Positions 1 to 9,805 of a stretch of 64,000 nucleotides of DNA are shown one piece after another. Source of the DNA: JAAYJK01 sp964501655 (lineage in GTDB: Bacteria > Bacillota > Syntrophomonadia > Syntrophomonadales > Syntrophomonadaceae); assembly GCA_964501655.1 (NCBI GenBank), contig CAZCTN010000003.1:85414-149413 (forward strand), written 5' to 3'. Positions within the stretch are counted from its first letter, which is position 1. Every line of letters begins with the position of its first letter. Under the pieces are notes generated by a model. The model was not told the DNA's origin and searched no databases. It saw only the letters and a program-made list of their open reading frames with translations. The translations under genes and the position numbers were made by a program.

Positions 1-2133
1 TCCGCTGAGTACCATCCGCAGGATATGGGTAAAGGGCGGATAGTTCAGCAGTTTTCTGCTTTCTATCTCGGTTTGATAAAATCCCTGATAATCATCGGCA
101 ACGGCCCAGCCTATTACCGGGTGATCAGGATTATAGGTCTGTATCACCACTTCCCCGGGCATATGGCCTCGGCCCGCCCGGCCCGCTGCCTGTACCATCA
201 ACTGGAAGGCTCTTTCTCCGGCTCTATAGTCCGGCAGGTTCAGCATGGCATCGGCATTGAGTATACCCACCAGTGATACCGAAGGAAAATCCAAGCCTTT
301 AGCCACCATCTGGGTTCCAATCAATATATCGATATCGCTGTTTTTCATACCCTGCAGTATCTTTTCCTGGGTGCCGGCGACTCTGCTGCTATCCATATCC
401 AAACGGGCTATGCGAGCCCGGGGAAATAACTTGCTAATTTCTGCTTCCACCTTCTGGGTACCATAACCGCCCCAATCAAGATATTGACTGCCGCATTCTT
501 CGCAGGCGCTAATCATCTTCTGCTGGTGATTGCAGTAGTGACAGATATTCAATTCCCTGTCCTGATGGTAATTCAAGCTTACCGAGCAATATGGGCAGCT
601 CATCACCCAGCCGCATTGTCGACATATACAAACCGGGGCATAACCCCTTCGATTTAGAAAGAGAATACACTGGCTCTGACTGTTTAAAGCAGCTTGGATT
701 CTATCCGCCAGCATGCCTCTGATTACGGCATTGGAGAATCCTTCTTTCCGCATATCCTGTACATGAACTGCTGGGCGTTCTTGGTTAGCTACCCGCTGGC
801 TTAGCTGCAGCAGTTTAATTTCACCCTGCCTGCTGCGGTAATAGGTATCCAGGGAGGGTGTTGCGCTGCCGTATACAACCACCGCCTGATGAAAACGGGC
901 TCGATATCGGGCTACTTCAGCAGCATGGTATTTCGGATTATCTTCCTGTTTGTAAGTGTTTTCATGCTCTTCATCTATTATTATCAAACCCGGATTAGGC
1001 ATAGGAGCAAATATTGCCGACCGAGTGCCCAAAACCAGTCTGGCTTCCCCATTCTTGATCCTTTTCCAGGCTTCATATCGTTCCAGGCTCCTCATGCTGC
1101 TGTGCAGCACTGCAGTTTCCGGGTACCGACTCAGAAACTGGCCCATCAAATGTCGGGTCAATGCTATCTCCGGCACCAGTACCAGCGCGCTCTTCCCGCA
1201 ATCCAGACATTTTCCGATGGACTGAAGATAGACTTCGGTCTTGCCGCTGGCAGTAACTCCATGCAGCAAGTACTCTTTGTAACGGGCGGAAACTATCCCC
1301 TGACTTATTGCCTCCACCGCTTTCTTTTGCTGGACTTGCAGAGTGCGGGGACTAGTTGAAGAAATGGGATTCTTCCGTCCTGCGGAAATATATCCCTTAT
1401 CCATTAGGGACTTGATACTGCTGGGGGGAAAAATCCTGTCTACCTGGATCATTTCTCTTTCTCCAAGCATGAGCATTCTCAGCAGCTCAGCCTGCCGTGG
1501 GGCTCTTTTTCCCAGGCTTGCCATATCTATATCAATATCCGGATTAATGCTCAGGCGATAGGTCATAGTGGTCTTGTTTAGACGAACATGACCGTATTTG
1601 CCGGTGATGTCTATACAAGAGTTATCTTCCAGCAGATTGAGTATATCATGGTCCATACTGGTCAGTGCCTCAGCCAGACTTACAGCCTGTTCCTTAAAGA
1701 GAACCCGGATAACCCGTTCCTGGGCAGCGGGGAGAAGATCTGATTCCCTTAGAAAGCCTTCCATCTCCCCTCGGCTGACCAAAGGCACCACCCATTTGCC
1801 TCGTTTGCGATGCAGTACAGGTGGTATCATGCTTCTAAGTGCAGTTGAAACAGGGCAGATATAGTTATGGGCTACCCACTGAGCCAGCTCGAAAAGGTTT
1901 TTGTCAAAGACTGGAGCTACATCCAACACTTGTATAATGGGTTTGAGACCCGAGTCATCTTCTGCTGGCCGGGGCGGGCTGACAATAAATCCTTCCGCAT
2001 CCCGGCTGCCCAGCTCAACCAGCACTCGTCTTCCATATTCAGCCTGTCCAAGCAGGTGATCGGGCACTGCGTAATTATATATAGCAGCAGTATTTTTCAA
2101 TGGCAGGTCAAGCAATACTTCCAGCATGTTCAT
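1..2133 (-). CDS. priA: Primosomal replication-restart helicase PriA (3' end outside window)
   Basis: Superfamily 2 DNA helicase that reloads the replisome at stalled forks. I translated it from its start codon: the N-terminus contains VLLDLPLKNTAAIYNY, typical of the PriA DNA-binding domain. Next come a Walker A motif GVTASGKTEVYL, a DEEH box, and a zinc region with paired cysteines (CRQCG, CPYC, CHYC, CEECG). The last part visible is the helicase C domain (GTQMVAKGLDFP, QAAGRAGR). 711 codons are visible; PriA is usually 730-830 aa, so the C-terminus lies beyond the left edge. The start is ATG 2133, with GAGAGG upstream; a second ATG lies two codons later. It is last in the visible gmk-type cluster and follows metK after a 238-base gap that holds a dispersed repeat. 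Confidence 0.95.
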   Translation of the reverse strand, partial: MNMLEVLLDLPLKNTAAIYNYAVPDHLLGQAEYGRRVLVELGSRDAEGFIVSPPRPAEDDSGLKPIIQVLDVAPVFDKNLFELAQWVAHNYICPVSTALRSMIPPVLHRKRGKWVVPLVSRGEMEGFLRESDLLPAAQERVIRVLFKEQAVSLAEALTSMDHDILNLLEDNSCIDITGKYGHVRLNKTTMTYRLSINPDIDIDMASLGKRAPRQAELLRMLMLGEREMIQVDRIFPPSSIKSLMDKGYISAGRKNPISSTSPRTLQVQQKKAVEAISQGIVSARYKEYLLHGVTASGKTEVYLQSIGKCLDCGKSALVLVPEIALTRHLMGQFLSRYPETAVLHSSMRSLERYEAWKRIKNGEARLVLGTRSAIFAPMPNPGLIIIDEEHENTYKQEDNPKYHAAEVARYRARFHQAVVVYGSATPSLDTYYRSRQGEIKLLQLSQRVANQERPAVHVQDMRKEGFSNAVIRGMLADRIQAALNSQSQCILFLNRRGYAPVCICRQCGWVMSCPYCSVSLNYHQDRELNICHYCNHQQKMISACEECGSQYLDWGGYGTQKVEAEISKLFPRARIARLDMDSSRVAGTQEKILQGMKNSDIDILIGTQMVAKGLDFPSVSLVGILNADAMLNLPDYRAGERAFQLMVQAAGRAGRGHMPGEVVIQTYNPDHPVIGWAVADDYQGFYQTEIESRKLLNYPPFTHILRMVLSG

Positions 2134-2371
2134 AGTAGCCAACCTCTCGAGTAGCAACAAACAGTCATTGATAAACAAACCGCAGATGGACAGTTCCACA
2201 CCTTTTACAGGCAGTGCTGTTTCACCTGCGGACAATCAACCTGGTTTAAGCATCATAGAAGCTGCGGAGCAGTCCCTGCGCTAAAAGAAAGCAAGGGACA
2301 CCGCCGGTTCTGTTAATAGGAACCTCACCGTCTTATTAGCGGGGGACGTTTTTTCGCCTGGTTATCAATTA
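2134..2371. other. Intergenic gap between metK and priA
   Basis: No gene or SAM riboswitch is seen. The half next to metK contains a copy of the dispersed repeat described separately (2293-2362). The other half shows no recognisable feature apart from the priA ribosome binding site. Confidence 0.6.
2293..2362 (-). repeat. Dispersed repeat element, copy 1
   Basis: On the minus strand this copy reads GAGGTTCCTATTAACAGAAC followed by CGGCGG, preceded by a C-rich block and GGCGAAAAAACG. The same order of blocks occurs at 21257-21338 and 26478-26570. A short hairpin (GGTTC/GAACC around an A/T-rich loop) is possible. It starts about ten bases beyond the metK stop codon. It may be a mobile-type intergenic repeat or a structured RNA; the function is unknown. 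Confidence 0.6.
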
Positions 2372-3562
2372 TTATATGCCGGCCTGCTCTCTCAAGGTAT
2401 GGGCCCGGTCTGTCTTTTCCCAGGTAAAGTTTTCTTCATTCCGGCCAAAATGGCCATAGGCAGCAGTCTTTTTATATATAGGCCGCCGCAGATTCAAATC
2501 CCTGATGATCGCTGCCGGGCGAAGGTCAAAATTAGCCCTAATAAGTTTGATTATATCTGCATCGGACAATTTGCCGGTTCCAAAAGTTTCCACCATAATC
2601 GAAACCGGATTGGCTATACCGATGGCATAGGCCAGCTGTATCTCACAACGATCAGCAATTCCCGCCGCTACAATATTCTTGGCTACATACCGAGCCGCAT
2701 AGGTCGCTGAACGGTCTACCTTGGTGGGATCCTTGCCTGAAAAGGCTCCTCCCCCATGCCGGGCCATTCCGCCGTAAGTATCCACTATTATTTTTCTTCC
2801 GGTAAGACCGGAGTCCCCCTGGGGACCTCCTATAACGAAACGTCCAGTGGGGTTAACATAGTATTTAGTGTTGTCATCCAGCATCTCGGCTGGTATGACT
2901 GCTTTAATTACATGTTCGATAACATCCCGAAAGATAGTCTCATTATCAGCCTCAGGACCATGCTGGGTGGATACAACTACCGTATCGATCCTGACCGGAC
3001 GATGTTCATCGTACTCAACCGTTACCTGGGTTTTACCGTCAGGTCTCAGATAGGGTATGGTTCCATCCTTGCGAACCTGGGCCAGTCTACGGGACAGTTT
3101 GTGAGCCAGATAAATAGGCATGGGCATAAAATCTTCGGTCTCGTTGGTGGCATAACCAAACATCATCCCTTGATCTCCTGCTCCGATGGCCTCAATGGCC
3201 GGGTCATCCATCTGCCCCCGTTTTGCTTCCAGGGCTTTATTAACTCCCATGGCTATATCGGGGGATTGTTCATCCAGGGAGGTAAGAACCGCACAGGTAT
3301 CACAATCAAAACCATATTTAGCCCTTGTATAACCAATCTCACACACTGTATCACGAATAAGCCGGGGTATATCCACATAACAGCTGGTAGTAATCTCTCC
3401 CGCTACAAATACCAGACCGGTGGTTACCAGAGTCTCAGCTGCTACTCTTCCGTACGGGTCCTGTTCCAGGATAGCATCCAGGATGGCATCGGATATCTGG
3501 TCCGCCATCTTGTCCGGGTGCCCTTCGGTAACGGATTCAGAGGTAAATAAATATCTGGCCAA
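2372..3562 (-). CDS. metK: S-adenosylmethionine synthetase MetK
   Basis: Makes S-adenosylmethionine from methionine and ATP in the cytoplasm. Family signatures are intact: FTSESVTEGHPDK at the N-terminus, GAGDQGMMFGYA in the middle and GGGAFSGKDPTKVDRS in the second half. At 396 aa it has normal family length. I place the start at TTG 3562, giving MARYLFTSES, because AAGGAG ends directly against the upstream ATG (3571) but lies nine bases before this TTG. It sits 25 bases downstream of coaBC, inside the cluster that in Bacillus runs directly from coaBC to priA, so metK is an insertion into that order. No S-box precedes it. Confidence 0.97.
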   Translation of the reverse strand: MARYLFTSESVTEGHPDKMADQISDAILDAILEQDPYGRVAAETLVTTGLVFVAGEITTSCYVDIPRLIRDTVCEIGYTRAKYGFDCDTCAVLTSLDEQSPDIAMGVNKALEAKRGQMDDPAIEAIGAGDQGMMFGYATNETEDFMPMPIYLAHKLSRRLAQVRKDGTIPYLRPDGKTQVTVEYDEHRPVRIDTVVVSTQHGPEADNETIFRDVIEHVIKAVIPAEMLDDNTKYYVNPTGRFVIGGPQGDSGLTGRKIIVDTYGGMARHGGGAFSGKDPTKVDRSATYAARYVAKNIVAAGIADRCEIQLAYAIGIANPVSIMVETFGTGKLSDADIIKLIRANFDLRPAAIIRDLNLRRPIYKKTAAYGHFGRNEENFTWEKTDRAHTLREQAGI

Positions 3563-3587
3563 ATCTATCATCTCCTTGCAGTGCTTT

Positions 3588-4787
3588 CTAATTCAACAGG
3601 TCCACAACCTGATCAATGATCGAAGCTGCTACCTCTTTTTTGCTCATCAGCGGGTAAGATCTGGTTTCGCCACTTCGAGTAATGATGGTAACAATGTTGG
3701 TATCAGACGCAAATCCTGCCCCTTCCAGGGTCACGTCATTGGCAACAATGAAGTCCAGGTTTTTGCTTTCCAGTTTCTTTTTAGCATTTTCTATAAGGTC
3801 TTGGGTTTCAGCGGCAAAGCCTACCATGATCTGGCCAGGTTTTTTAGCCTGTCCCAGGGTCCTCAATATATCCGGGGTACCCACCAGTTCCAAGGTGAGG
3901 GTCTCCGACCGGTGGTCCAATTTCTTGATCTTCTGATCCGCAGCCTGGAAAGCCCGAAAATCCCCCACGGCAGCTGCCCCAATAATAATATCGCAGGCCG
4001 GCTGATGCTCGAGCATGATATCACACATCTCCTGTGCTCCCCAAGCAGATATACAAGTGATCCCTGGGGGAGGAGCAAGGTTGGACTTGCCGCTCACTAG
4101 GATTACCTCGGCCCCGCGACAGACTGCTTCTTCCGCAATCATATAGCCCATTTTGCCGGTACTTCGATTGGCAATGAAGCGAACCGGATCTATATCCTCA
4201 CAGGTGGTGCCTGCATTAACCATCAGCCGCTTTCCCTGCAAATCCTGTTTGGGAGTCAGCATCTGGCATATCTTCTGATAGATTATATCTATTTCCGGCA
4301 ATCTTCCGGGACCGGTAGCACCACAGGCCAGCACCCCGCTTCCTGGTTCCATAATTTCATATCCATACTGGTTTAATTTTTCCAGGTTATCCTGGACAAC
4401 CGGATTTAGATACATGTTGCTGTTCATGGCTGGTACGATCAGCAACGGGGCTGTGTTAGCCAGCACCACGGTTGAAATCAAATCATCGGCAATCCCATGG
4501 GCCATTTTAGCGATCATATTGGCTGTAGCAGGGGCTACCACCATCAGATCCATCTGTTCAGCTATTCCTATATGCTGAACCTGCCATTCATAGGACTCCT
4601 GCCATAAGTCAGTTATTACTTCTCGATTGGAAAGGGTTTTAAAAGTAAGCGGAGTAATAAACCTGGTGGCGCTCTCCGTCATCATCACGATAACCTCTAT
4701 CTCGTCTTTCCTCAGCCGGCTAACCAGATCGGCAATCTTGTATGCTGCTATACCGCCTGTTATAGCAATACCAACTGTCTTGGACAT
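3588..4787 (-). CDS. coaBC: Bifunctional phosphopantothenoylcysteine decarboxylase/synthetase CoaBC
   Basis: Catalyses two successive steps of coenzyme A synthesis: CTP-dependent coupling of cysteine to phosphopantothenate, then FMN-dependent decarboxylation. The N-terminal CoaC part (about 1-185) has the GGIAAYK start, the active-site His in VQHIGIAEQ, the PAMNSNMYLNP motif and the VLACGATGPGR lid with its Cys. The C-terminal CoaB part (about 190-399) has DPVRFIANRSTGKMG and the KIKK segment. The start is ATG 4787: AGGGAGG is six bases from it but abuts the upstream ATG at 4793. It lies between rpoZ and metK, probably co-transcribed. Confidence 0.96.
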   Translation of the reverse strand: MSKTVGIAITGGIAAYKIADLVSRLRKDEIEVIVMMTESATRFITPLTFKTLSNREVITDLWQESYEWQVQHIGIAEQMDLMVVAPATANMIAKMAHGIADDLISTVVLANTAPLLIVPAMNSNMYLNPVVQDNLEKLNQYGYEIMEPGSGVLACGATGPGRLPEIDIIYQKICQMLTPKQDLQGKRLMVNAGTTCEDIDPVRFIANRSTGKMGYMIAEEAVCRGAEVILVSGKSNLAPPPGITCISAWGAQEMCDIMLEHQPACDIIIGAAAVGDFRAFQAADQKIKKLDHRSETLTLELVGTPDILRTLGQAKKPGQIMVGFAAETQDLIENAKKKLESKNLDFIVANDVTLEGAGFASDTNIVTIITRSGETRSYPLMSKKEVAASIIDQVVDLLN

Positions 4788-4815
4788 CTCCATCCTCCCT
4801 TAATGCCGGGTTTTA

Positions 4816-4998
4816 TCAGTTGATCTTGACTCTTCCGCCAATAATATCCTCCAGAGCTTCGGTAACCATTGTAGACAAACGATAATCGTCATCTTTCTTT
4901 TGTTCTGACAGACTGCGAGCTCGTTTAGCTACGGCTACTACCACTGCATATTTGCTGTCAGCTATTTTTATAAGTTCTCTGGTCGAAGGAGGAATCAT
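4816..4998 (-). CDS. rpoZ: RNA polymerase omega subunit
   Basis: Small subunit that helps assemble and stabilise RNA polymerase by binding the beta-prime tail. The 60-aa product has the omega pattern of a short helical protein (KYAVVVAVAKRAR, then STMVTEALEDI). Length and position between gmk and coaBC match the Firmicutes cluster. The ATG is preceded by GGGGTGATTAG. It lies only seven bases downstream of gmk. Confidence 0.93.
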   Translation of the reverse strand: MIPPSTRELIKIADSKYAVVVAVAKRARSLSEQKKDDDYRLSTMVTEALEDIIGGRVKIN

Positions 4999-5005
4999 AC
5001 TCTAA

Positions 5006-5605
5006 TCACCCCACAATAATATTATTGAGATTGCATCGTTCTGCTTGTATTATAGAACGAACCTTTTCCAGTGCCTCATTTACATCGTTATTAACCACGA
5101 CATAATTGTAGTACCTGATATGAGCCATTTCCGCCTCACAGGTTGCCAGCCTGAGATCAATGCTGTCCTGAGAGTCCTCTCCTCTGCTGCACAGGCGCCG
5201 GGCCAGCTCATCCAGGTCAGGAGGAGCCAGGAATATGAATACCGCATCAGGCATCTTATTCTTCACCTGCATGGCGCCCTGGATATCAATTTCCAGCAGC
5301 ACGTCACAACCATTCTGCAAATGTCTTATAACAAAACCGCGAGGAGTTCCATAGCGGTTGGCATACACTTCGGCCCATTCCAGCAGTTCATCATCTTCGA
5401 TCATCCGGTCAAATTCATTGCGATCAAGAAAAAAGTAGTCCTGACCATGTATCTCGCTGCCTCTCGGTTTACGGGTAGTAGCTGAAACTGACAAACAAAT
5501 GTCATCCATGGCTTTGAGCAAAGCCTCTTTTACCGTTCCCTTGCCAACCCCAGAGGGGCCGGATAATACAAATAGTATCCCTTTTCTCCTGATCACTTTA
5601 TACAC
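5006..5605 (-). CDS. gmk: Guanylate kinase
   Basis: Phosphorylates GMP (and dGMP) to GDP with ATP. It has the P-loop LSGPSGVGKGT near residue 15, SVSATTRKPRGSE for GMP binding, and GQDYFFLDRNEF. At 199 aa it is a normal bacterial length. The start is uncertain: GTG 5605 has its GGCGGG only two bases away, and an in-frame GTG three codons later (5596) has no better site. It follows remA by 21 bases and precedes rpoZ by seven, so the cluster is tightly packed and probably one transcript. Confidence 0.95.
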   Translation of the reverse strand: MYKVIRRKGILFVLSGPSGVGKGTVKEALLKAMDDICLSVSATTRKPRGSEIHGQDYFFLDRNEFDRMIEDDELLEWAEVYANRYGTPRGFVIRHLQNGCDVLLEIDIQGAMQVKNKMPDAVFIFLAPPDLDELARRLCSRGEDSQDSIDLRLATCEAEMAHIRYYNYVVVNNDVNEALEKVRSIIQAERCNLNNIIVG

Positions 5606-5626
5606 ATCCCGCCAACTGCTATTGAG

Positions 5627-5890
5627 TTAGATTTCCTCGTTATTGCTTTCTTTCGAAGTCAGGCGGTTGGCAACTGTCTCCGGTTGAACCGCCGAAAGAA
5701 TAACATGAGAACTATCTGTAATAATCACTGCTCGGGTGCGACGTCCGTAGGTAGCATCGATTAGTATTCCTTTTTCCCTGGCTTCCTGTATTATCCGTTT
5801 GATAGGAGCAGATTCGGGGCTTACTATGGCAACAATTCTATTTGCCGCTACAATATTGCCAAAGCCTATGTTAACCAATTTAATATCCAT
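5627..5890 (-). CDS. remA: Extracellular-matrix regulator RemA (DUF370)
   Basis: Small DNA-binding protein which in Bacillus activates matrix operons and osmoprotection genes. The 87-aa product carries the family core: VNIGFGNIVAANRIVAIVSP at the N-terminus, then a basic patch GRRTRAVI. It lies between yicC and gmk exactly as in Bacillus (yloC-remA-gmk). What it regulates in this organism cannot be seen. The Shine-Dalgarno sequence before the ATG is weak. Confidence 0.92.
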   Translation of the reverse strand: MDIKLVNIGFGNIVAANRIVAIVSPESAPIKRIIQEAREKGILIDATYGRRTRAVIITDSSHVILSAVQPETVANRLTSKESNNEEI

Positions 5891-5919
5891 TAATACCCGG
5901 AATTACCGGCCCACCTCCA

Positions 5920-6798
5920 CTATTCAATATTTTGCAGTTGTTCTCTTATTTTTTCAATTTCCGCCTTAACATCAACAACTATCTGACTCATTTTAAGATC
6001 ATTGGATTTGGAAGATATAGTGTTTATTTCCCGGAACATCTCCTGCACCAGAAAGTCACACTTGCGCCCCACTGCTTCGTCCAGGGAGAGCAGATTCTGC
6101 AAATGTTCTACATGGCTGTTAAGCCGCACAATTTCTTCGGTAATACTAGTTTTGTCTGCGAATATGGCAACTTCCTGCAAAAGCCTATTTTCATCCAGTA
6201 ATTCGCTGTCCATTACTTCCTGAATACGAGACTGCAATTTGCTGCGATACTCCATTTCTACCGTTGGAGTTCTTTGTTCCAGCTCTTTGACCCGGGATAA
6301 AATCTGTTCATTACGAGCCAGGATGTCCCGAACCAGATTTTGCCCTTCTTTTTCCCTCATCTCCAGCACCCCGTTCACAGAAGCTTGAACAGCTTTTTGC
6401 AGGATTGCCCACACTATGTCCAGATCTTCATCCTCATCCTGCAGGCTGAACACTTCAGGAAGCCGAAAAACGTCAATTACTCTTATTTCCTTAGAAATAT
6501 TTAGATTTTCAGCTATTTCCTTCAAATAGTTATAATACGCTATAGCCAAACCTTTGTCAACCTTCAGGGTTCTCCGTGAATCATCAATTTTATCAATGTT
6601 AACGTTAATTTCCAGCCGGCCTCTCTGAAGGCTTTTTTTGATCTCTTCCTTGATTTTTTCTTCCAGGATGCTGTATCTGCGCGGCATGCGAATATGTGGA
6701 TCCAAAAAACGGTGATTGACTCCCCTTATTTCACAACTTACCTGATAACCCTCTTCGTTAATCTGGCTGCGTCCAAAACCTGTCATACTTCTTACCAT
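5920..6798 (-). CDS. yicC: YicC-family endoribonuclease
   Basis: Member of the YicC/YloC family, shown in other bacteria to cleave RNA and affect sRNA turnover. The 292-aa protein begins with the signature MVRSMTGFGRSQ, has the YicC N domain to about residue 155, and ends in the DUF1732 helix with AVGRKCDFLVQEMFREINT. The central part is coiled-coil rich. The ATG at 6798 has GGAAAGG nine bases upstream. First gene of the yicC-remA-gmk-rpoZ-coaBC-metK group, 181 bases from the P-type ATPase gene, with a possible promoter in that gap. Confidence 0.93.
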   Translation of the reverse strand: MVRSMTGFGRSQINEEGYQVSCEIRGVNHRFLDPHIRMPRRYSILEEKIKEEIKKSLQRGRLEINVNIDKIDDSRRTLKVDKGLAIAYYNYLKEIAENLNISKEIRVIDVFRLPEVFSLQDEDEDLDIVWAILQKAVQASVNGVLEMREKEGQNLVRDILARNEQILSRVKELEQRTPTVEMEYRSKLQSRIQEVMDSELLDENRLLQEVAIFADKTSITEEIVRLNSHVEHLQNLLSLDEAVGRKCDFLVQEMFREINTISSKSNDLKMSQIVVDVKAEIEKIREQLQNIE

Positions 6799-6943
6799 AA
6801 GCCACTACCTTTCCTGTCCATTTATCCAGCAATATCTCTTAGTTCTTAGGGAGCAGAATTTCTGCAACCTGTCCTGATATATATCATTCCAGCCCGCTAA
6901 GTATATAATACCGGCCTTATTTCCGCTTTTATCAGCTTAAAGT

Positions 6944-6972
6944 ATATTATATCCTGAAGTATTGTACAATAA
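6944..6972 (-). promoter_or_regulatory. Possible sigma-A promoter of the yicC-remA-gmk operon
   Basis: On the minus strand TTATTG (6972-6967) is separated by 17 bases from TAATAT (6949-6944), about 145 bases before the yicC start. The gap is AT-rich, so chance matches are likely. Confidence 0.4.
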
Positions 6973-6979
6973 TTAGATA

Positions 6980-9691
6980 CTAAACCACATCAACTCTATG
7001 GTTCCAAACCGAAGCTCTAAATGAATCGATGACAAACGCACAGTATTTGAAAAGGAGTTTGGTCCCTGACAACACCAGTATAACCCCCCACTGCCATAAC
7101 TCCAGTCCCACGGTATGAAATATCTGCTGCATGGCCGGCACATAAAGAACTCCCATATGCATCAAAATAGATCCCCCCACCGCGAAAAGCAGGAACTTGT
7201 TCTTAAACATCCCCAACTCAAAGGGGGAATATCTCTCAGAGCGACATTCGAATACATAAAAAAGCTGAGCAAATACCAGGGTAGTGAAAGCCATGGTCCG
7301 AGCAGAATCAATTCCTGTCAGGTGGTTAAAGCGACAGTAGATCAATCCTATAGTAAATACCAGCAGGGTAACTGCCGCTATGTATATTCCCCGACCGGCA
7401 ATTATCCATCCCAATCGGTGGGAGAAAATGCTCTCATCTTTACCCCTGGGTTTTCTGTCCATTATTCCAGGTTCAGGGGGTTCCAGGCCAAGAGCCATGG
7501 CCGGCAACCCATCGGTAACCAGATTGACCCACAGTATTTGTATAGGGAGCAGGGGGAGGGGGTACCCCAGTATTGAAGCTGCAAACATAACCAGTACTTC
7601 GCCAATATTGCACCCCAGAAGGTATCTGATAAACTTCCTGATGTTATCATATATAGCCCTTCCCTCATAAATTGCACTAACTATAGTGGAGAAATCATCA
7701 TCGGCCAGGATCAGGGCCGATGCCTCTTTGGTAACCTCGGTCCCCGCAATACCCATGGATATTCCGATATCAGCTGTTTTTACTGCTGGAGCATCATTGA
7801 CCCCATCTCCAGTCATGGCTACTACATGCCGCTTCTTTTTGAGAACTTTCACAATCCGGTTTTTATGATGAGGAGTTACCCGAGCAAAGACTCTGGTATT
7901 CAATGCTTCATGGCAGAGTTGCTCATCTGACAGCCGGTCGATTTCAATGCCGCTGATCACCTTATCCACGGTTCCAATACCTATCTGGGCAGCGATAGCC
8001 TGTGCAGTCCGGGGATGATCTCCGGTTAACATAACTGGTGTAACTCCGGCCTGCAGACAGCTTTTTACCGATTCGGCCACCCCGTATCGGGGGGGATCCA
8101 TAATGCCGCACATGCCCGCGAAGGTCAGATCCTTTTCCAGCTCTTGATCAGGCAGTTTAAGACTGCTCATCTCCAGCTTTCGGAAGGCAAAGGCCAGTAC
8201 TCTTAAGGCTTCATTTCCCCAGCTGTCCTGCAAAGCCAGCATATTCTGCCGTTCCTGTTCATTCATGATTCTTACCCGCTCCATATCCATCACCCGGGTA
8301 CAACGCGGCAGCAGTACATCCAAGGAACCCTTCACCAGCAGCAGGCAATTCTGCTCGTCTCTCACTATTACACTCATTCTCTTTCGTTCTGAATCAAATG
8401 GTATTTCCCTAAGTACTGGCTCCTGGTTCCCGAAACCGGCTTTATGGGCCATGACCAGGAGTGCTCCTTCAGTAGGATCACCCTGAATGACATATGCGCC
8501 TCGTTTTCTTTCCAGCAGAGAGTTATTGCAATTCAAAGCAATGTACATCATTTGCTGCAGGGTCCGGTCATTGCCCGGATCCGCTTCTTGCCCCTCCAGA
8601 ATAAATCTGCCCCGGGGATCATATCCCTCACCTTCCACTTCATACACCCGGTCGCAGGTAGCTGCTCTGGTTACGGCCATCTTATTCTGGGTCAGGGTAC
8701 CGGTCTTATCGGTACAAATCACGGTAGTACAGCCCAAGGTTTCAACTGCCGGCAGCTTTCTAACAATTGCATTTCTGTTTGCCATTCGCTGTACCCCCAG
8801 AGCCAGAACCACGGTTACTATAGCTGGTAGCCCTTCAGGTATGGCAGCTACAGCCAAACTAATACCGGCCAGCAACATGGTAATCAGGTCTTCCCCGCGA
8901 TATATGCCTAGCCCGGCTACTACCGTACAAACTGCTATACAGACAGCAATCAATATTTTGCCTAACTGGTCCAACTTCTTCTGCAGAGGAGTCATTACCG
9001 CTTCAGCTTCTTTGATCATAGCGGCAATCTGCCCCATGATCGTGCTGCCGCCGGTTTCAACCACTATAGCCTTGCCCCTGCCCCGGGTTACTGCAGTACC
9101 CATATAAGCCATGTTCCGATGTTCAGCCAAGGGAGTTTCGGCCTCCAGCACCGTCGCGGCGTTCTTGGAAACTGGGTGCGACTCTCCGGTTAAGGTGGAT
9201 TCATCCACTTCCAGGCTGTAATCCTCGATCAAGCGCAAATCAGCCGGTATTTTATCACCGGTATTGATAAAGATAATATCTCCCGGAACCAGGTCTTCTG
9301 CCCTGATCTTGATTCTCTGGCCGTTGCGTAATACCAGGGCACTGGCCGAGGCCAGCTTCCTTATCTCTTCCAGTGATCTCTCAGCCCGGTATTCCTGAAC
9401 AAATCCCAGAATAGCATTCAGAATTACAATGGCCATAATGGTGATTGCGTCGGCCATAGCCCCTACCAATCCTGATATCACTGTGGCCGCCAGCAGTACT
9501 AGTATCATAGTGTTGGTAAACTGTTCCAGCAGGATTTTGACCGGATGGATTTTTTTGTCTTCTTCGATCCTGTTGCCCAACAAGCTTTGCAGGCTTCGAG
9601 CTGCAGCGTTACTGAGCCCTGTTTGGGCATCGCTGTTCAATATCTCGATAGCCTCTCCCGCACTTTTTCCCTGCCAGCAGTGGTTCAACAT
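6980..9691 (-). CDS. Ca2+-transporting P-type ATPase (SERCA-like, YloB family)
   Basis: Membrane pump that exports a cation, probably Ca2+, using ATP. The 903-aa protein has the N-terminal cation-ATPase domain, the A-domain loop TGES, the phosphorylation site CTDKTGTLTQNK, and the hinge MTGDGVNDAPAVK. Residues that bind Ca2+ in SERCA are all present: PEGLPA in M4, NIGE in M5 and NLVTD in M6. About ten membrane segments are visible. GGGAGG lies seven bases before ATG 9691. In Bacillus the homologue yloB also precedes yloC (yicC). A role in other divalent cation export cannot be excluded. Confidence 0.92.
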   Translation of the reverse strand: MLNHCWQGKSAGEAIEILNSDAQTGLSNAAARSLQSLLGNRIEEDKKIHPVKILLEQFTNTMILVLLAATVISGLVGAMADAITIMAIVILNAILGFVQEYRAERSLEEIRKLASASALVLRNGQRIKIRAEDLVPGDIIFINTGDKIPADLRLIEDYSLEVDESTLTGESHPVSKNAATVLEAETPLAEHRNMAYMGTAVTRGRGKAIVVETGGSTIMGQIAAMIKEAEAVMTPLQKKLDQLGKILIAVCIAVCTVVAGLGIYRGEDLITMLLAGISLAVAAIPEGLPAIVTVVLALGVQRMANRNAIVRKLPAVETLGCTTVICTDKTGTLTQNKMAVTRAATCDRVYEVEGEGYDPRGRFILEGQEADPGNDRTLQQMMYIALNCNNSLLERKRGAYVIQGDPTEGALLVMAHKAGFGNQEPVLREIPFDSERKRMSVIVRDEQNCLLLVKGSLDVLLPRCTRVMDMERVRIMNEQERQNMLALQDSWGNEALRVLAFAFRKLEMSSLKLPDQELEKDLTFAGMCGIMDPPRYGVAESVKSCLQAGVTPVMLTGDHPRTAQAIAAQIGIGTVDKVISGIEIDRLSDEQLCHEALNTRVFARVTPHHKNRIVKVLKKKRHVVAMTGDGVNDAPAVKTADIGISMGIAGTEVTKEASALILADDDFSTIVSAIYEGRAIYDNIRKFIRYLLGCNIGEVLVMFAASILGYPLPLLPIQILWVNLVTDGLPAMALGLEPPEPGIMDRKPRGKDESIFSHRLGWIIAGRGIYIAAVTLLVFTIGLIYCRFNHLTGIDSARTMAFTTLVFAQLFYVFECRSERYSPFELGMFKNKFLLFAVGGSILMHMGVLYVPAMQQIFHTVGLELWQWGVILVLSGTKLLFKYCAFVIDSFRASVWNHRVDVV

Positions 9692-9805
9692 TATTCAGCC
9701 TCCCAAAGCTTTTTAAAAAATCTTTATTCAAAAGGCTGACATAAAAGAACCTGGCTCATCTTAAGCTGATCAAATCCCGCCCGGACCCCCAATCTGGCCG
9801 GCTGC

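Noticed and set aside
2134..2371. Possible SAM riboswitch near metK
   Set aside because: The gap lies downstream of metK on its own strand, and the upstream gap to coaBC is only 25 bases, too short for an S-box.
2756..3550. Long plus-strand open frame opposite metK (and similar ones opposite carB, ftsK and pyrD)
   Set aside because: They lie antisense to well-recognised genes and have no family features or binding sites.
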